Assembly (NCBI RefSeq): GCF_019343195.1
Contig: NZ_RPHB01000011.1
Coordinates: forward strand, 62,001-126,000
Length of the DNA stretch: 64,000 bases
DNA from: Arthrospiribacter ruber
Lineage (GTDB): Bacteria; Bacteroidota; Bacteroidia; Cytophagales; Cyclobacteriaceae
Direction of reading: 5' to 3'
A program made the position numbers and the translations under genes. Of this stretch, positions 63,681 to 64,000 are shown in pieces (position 1 is the stretch's first letter; each line of letters opens with the position of its first letter). Below the pieces are notes generated by a model, which was given only the letters and a program-made list of their open reading frames with translations, was not told where the DNA came from and searched no databases.

Positions 63681-64000
63681 ATGAAAAATTTTATAGCATT
63701 TGTTTGCTCAATATTGCTAATTCTATCCTCAGCTTCTCTACAAGCTCAAGAGTCTCAAGAGCTCACGAAGGAAGAGAAAGAAGCCCTGAAAAAAGAACTG
63801 AAAGAAGAAAAAAGGGCTTTGGCCCAAGAAAAGGCTGAACTCAAAGCGGAAAAAAAAGAACAGAAGCAAGCAGAAGCTGCCGTAAAGGCTGAGGAAAAGA
63901 GAATTTCCAACCTTCAAAAGGCTCAGAAAAATTATGATAAAGCCCTGAATGCTAAACAAAAGGCTGAGATTAAATTTGCCAAACAAAACCTTGCTATCGA
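63681..64000 (+). CDS. Exported Lys/Glu-rich coiled-coil protein (cut by window end)
   Basis: A partial gene of at least 106 codons starting MKNFIAFVCSILLILSSASLQAQ, a clear signal peptide (an ATG 9 bases upstream is also possible). After the cleavage site comes a long charged stretch, TKEEKEALKKELKEEKRALAQEKAELKAEKKEQKQ, and NYDKALNAKQKAEIKFAKQ. It is predicted to be a coiled coil or a disordered helix in the periplasm. The C-terminus is beyond the window, so no family can be given. Confidence 0.75.
   Translation, partial: MKNFIAFVCSILLILSSASLQAQESQELTKEEKEALKKELKEEKRALAQEKAELKAEKKEQKQAEAAVKAEEKRISNLQKAQKNYDKALNAKQKAEIKFAKQNLAI

Overview
The window looks like a chromosomal segment of a Bacteroidota member, most likely order Cytophagales and close to Cyclobacteriaceae (Algoriphagus/Belliella/Cyclobacterium-like). 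The reasons are about 40% GC, many SPII lipoproteins of families typical of that group (DUF4221, 6-bladed beta-propeller), DUF4290, DUF4295 and DUF5522 proteins, -7 elements of the TAnnTTTG type, weak Shine-Dalgarno signals, and Bacteroidota-type murA, tgt and PafA phosphatase. These are judgements from reading the sequence; no database search was run. No rRNA, tRNA, CRISPR, prophage or insertion sequence was recognised.

Layout. 1-2.6 kb: three overlapping lipoprotein genes. 2.6-3.4 kb: a palindrome-rich gene-free stretch. 3.4-7.7 kb: murA, DUF4290 and a UvrD/PcrA helicase (minus strand). 8.2-11.3 kb: an LpxL-like acyltransferase, divergent from a SigR-like ECF sigma factor with an RsrA-like anti-sigma factor, then gmk and nadD. 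11.4-17.7 kb: a beta-propeller lipoprotein, a second ECF sigma factor and a glycosyltransferase on the minus strand, then tgt, an LptF/LptG permease and an EamA transporter. 17.8-20.6 kb: an accessory patch with a DUF4143 ATPase preceded by 32-bp tandem repeats and a MazF-type toxin-antitoxin pair, then ispE.

21.0-32.4 kb is a complete branched-chain amino acid operon, ilvD-ilvB-ilvN-ilvC-leuA-leuC-leuD-cimA-leuB. A short leader peptide rich in Leu, Val and Ile codons and a terminator/antiterminator pair precede it, which indicates transcription attenuation. The cimA-like gene suggests isoleucine is made from pyruvate through citramalate. No threonine deaminase gene is in the cluster.

32.5-41.3 kb is the most unusual part. 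Five overlapping minus-strand genes encode a membrane histidine kinase, a BcsB-like periplasmic protein, a small outer-membrane beta-barrel, a processive GT2 synthase with an N-terminal GspE/MshEN-like domain instead of a PilZ domain, and a polytopic membrane protein. A divergent GH5 endoglucanase lies across a shared palindrome. This looks like a non-canonical, synthase-dependent exopolysaccharide (beta-glucan-like) system. A GH16 lipoprotein lies 2 kb beyond.

41.3-64 kb is mostly housekeeping and catabolism: truA, a UbiA prenyltransferase, GH16, hmgA, PafA phosphatase, an exported aminopeptidase P, an ArsR regulator with a YjjG nucleotidase, pruA and rocD (ornithine to glutamate), rpmB-rpmG-DUF4295, ftsY, HAD hydrolases, an OprP-type porin and a large hybrid histidine kinase. 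The right edge cuts a secreted Lys/Glu-rich coiled-coil protein. Several intergenic spaces carry word-like low-complexity repeats or dispersed copies of a 23-bp AT-rich sequence.
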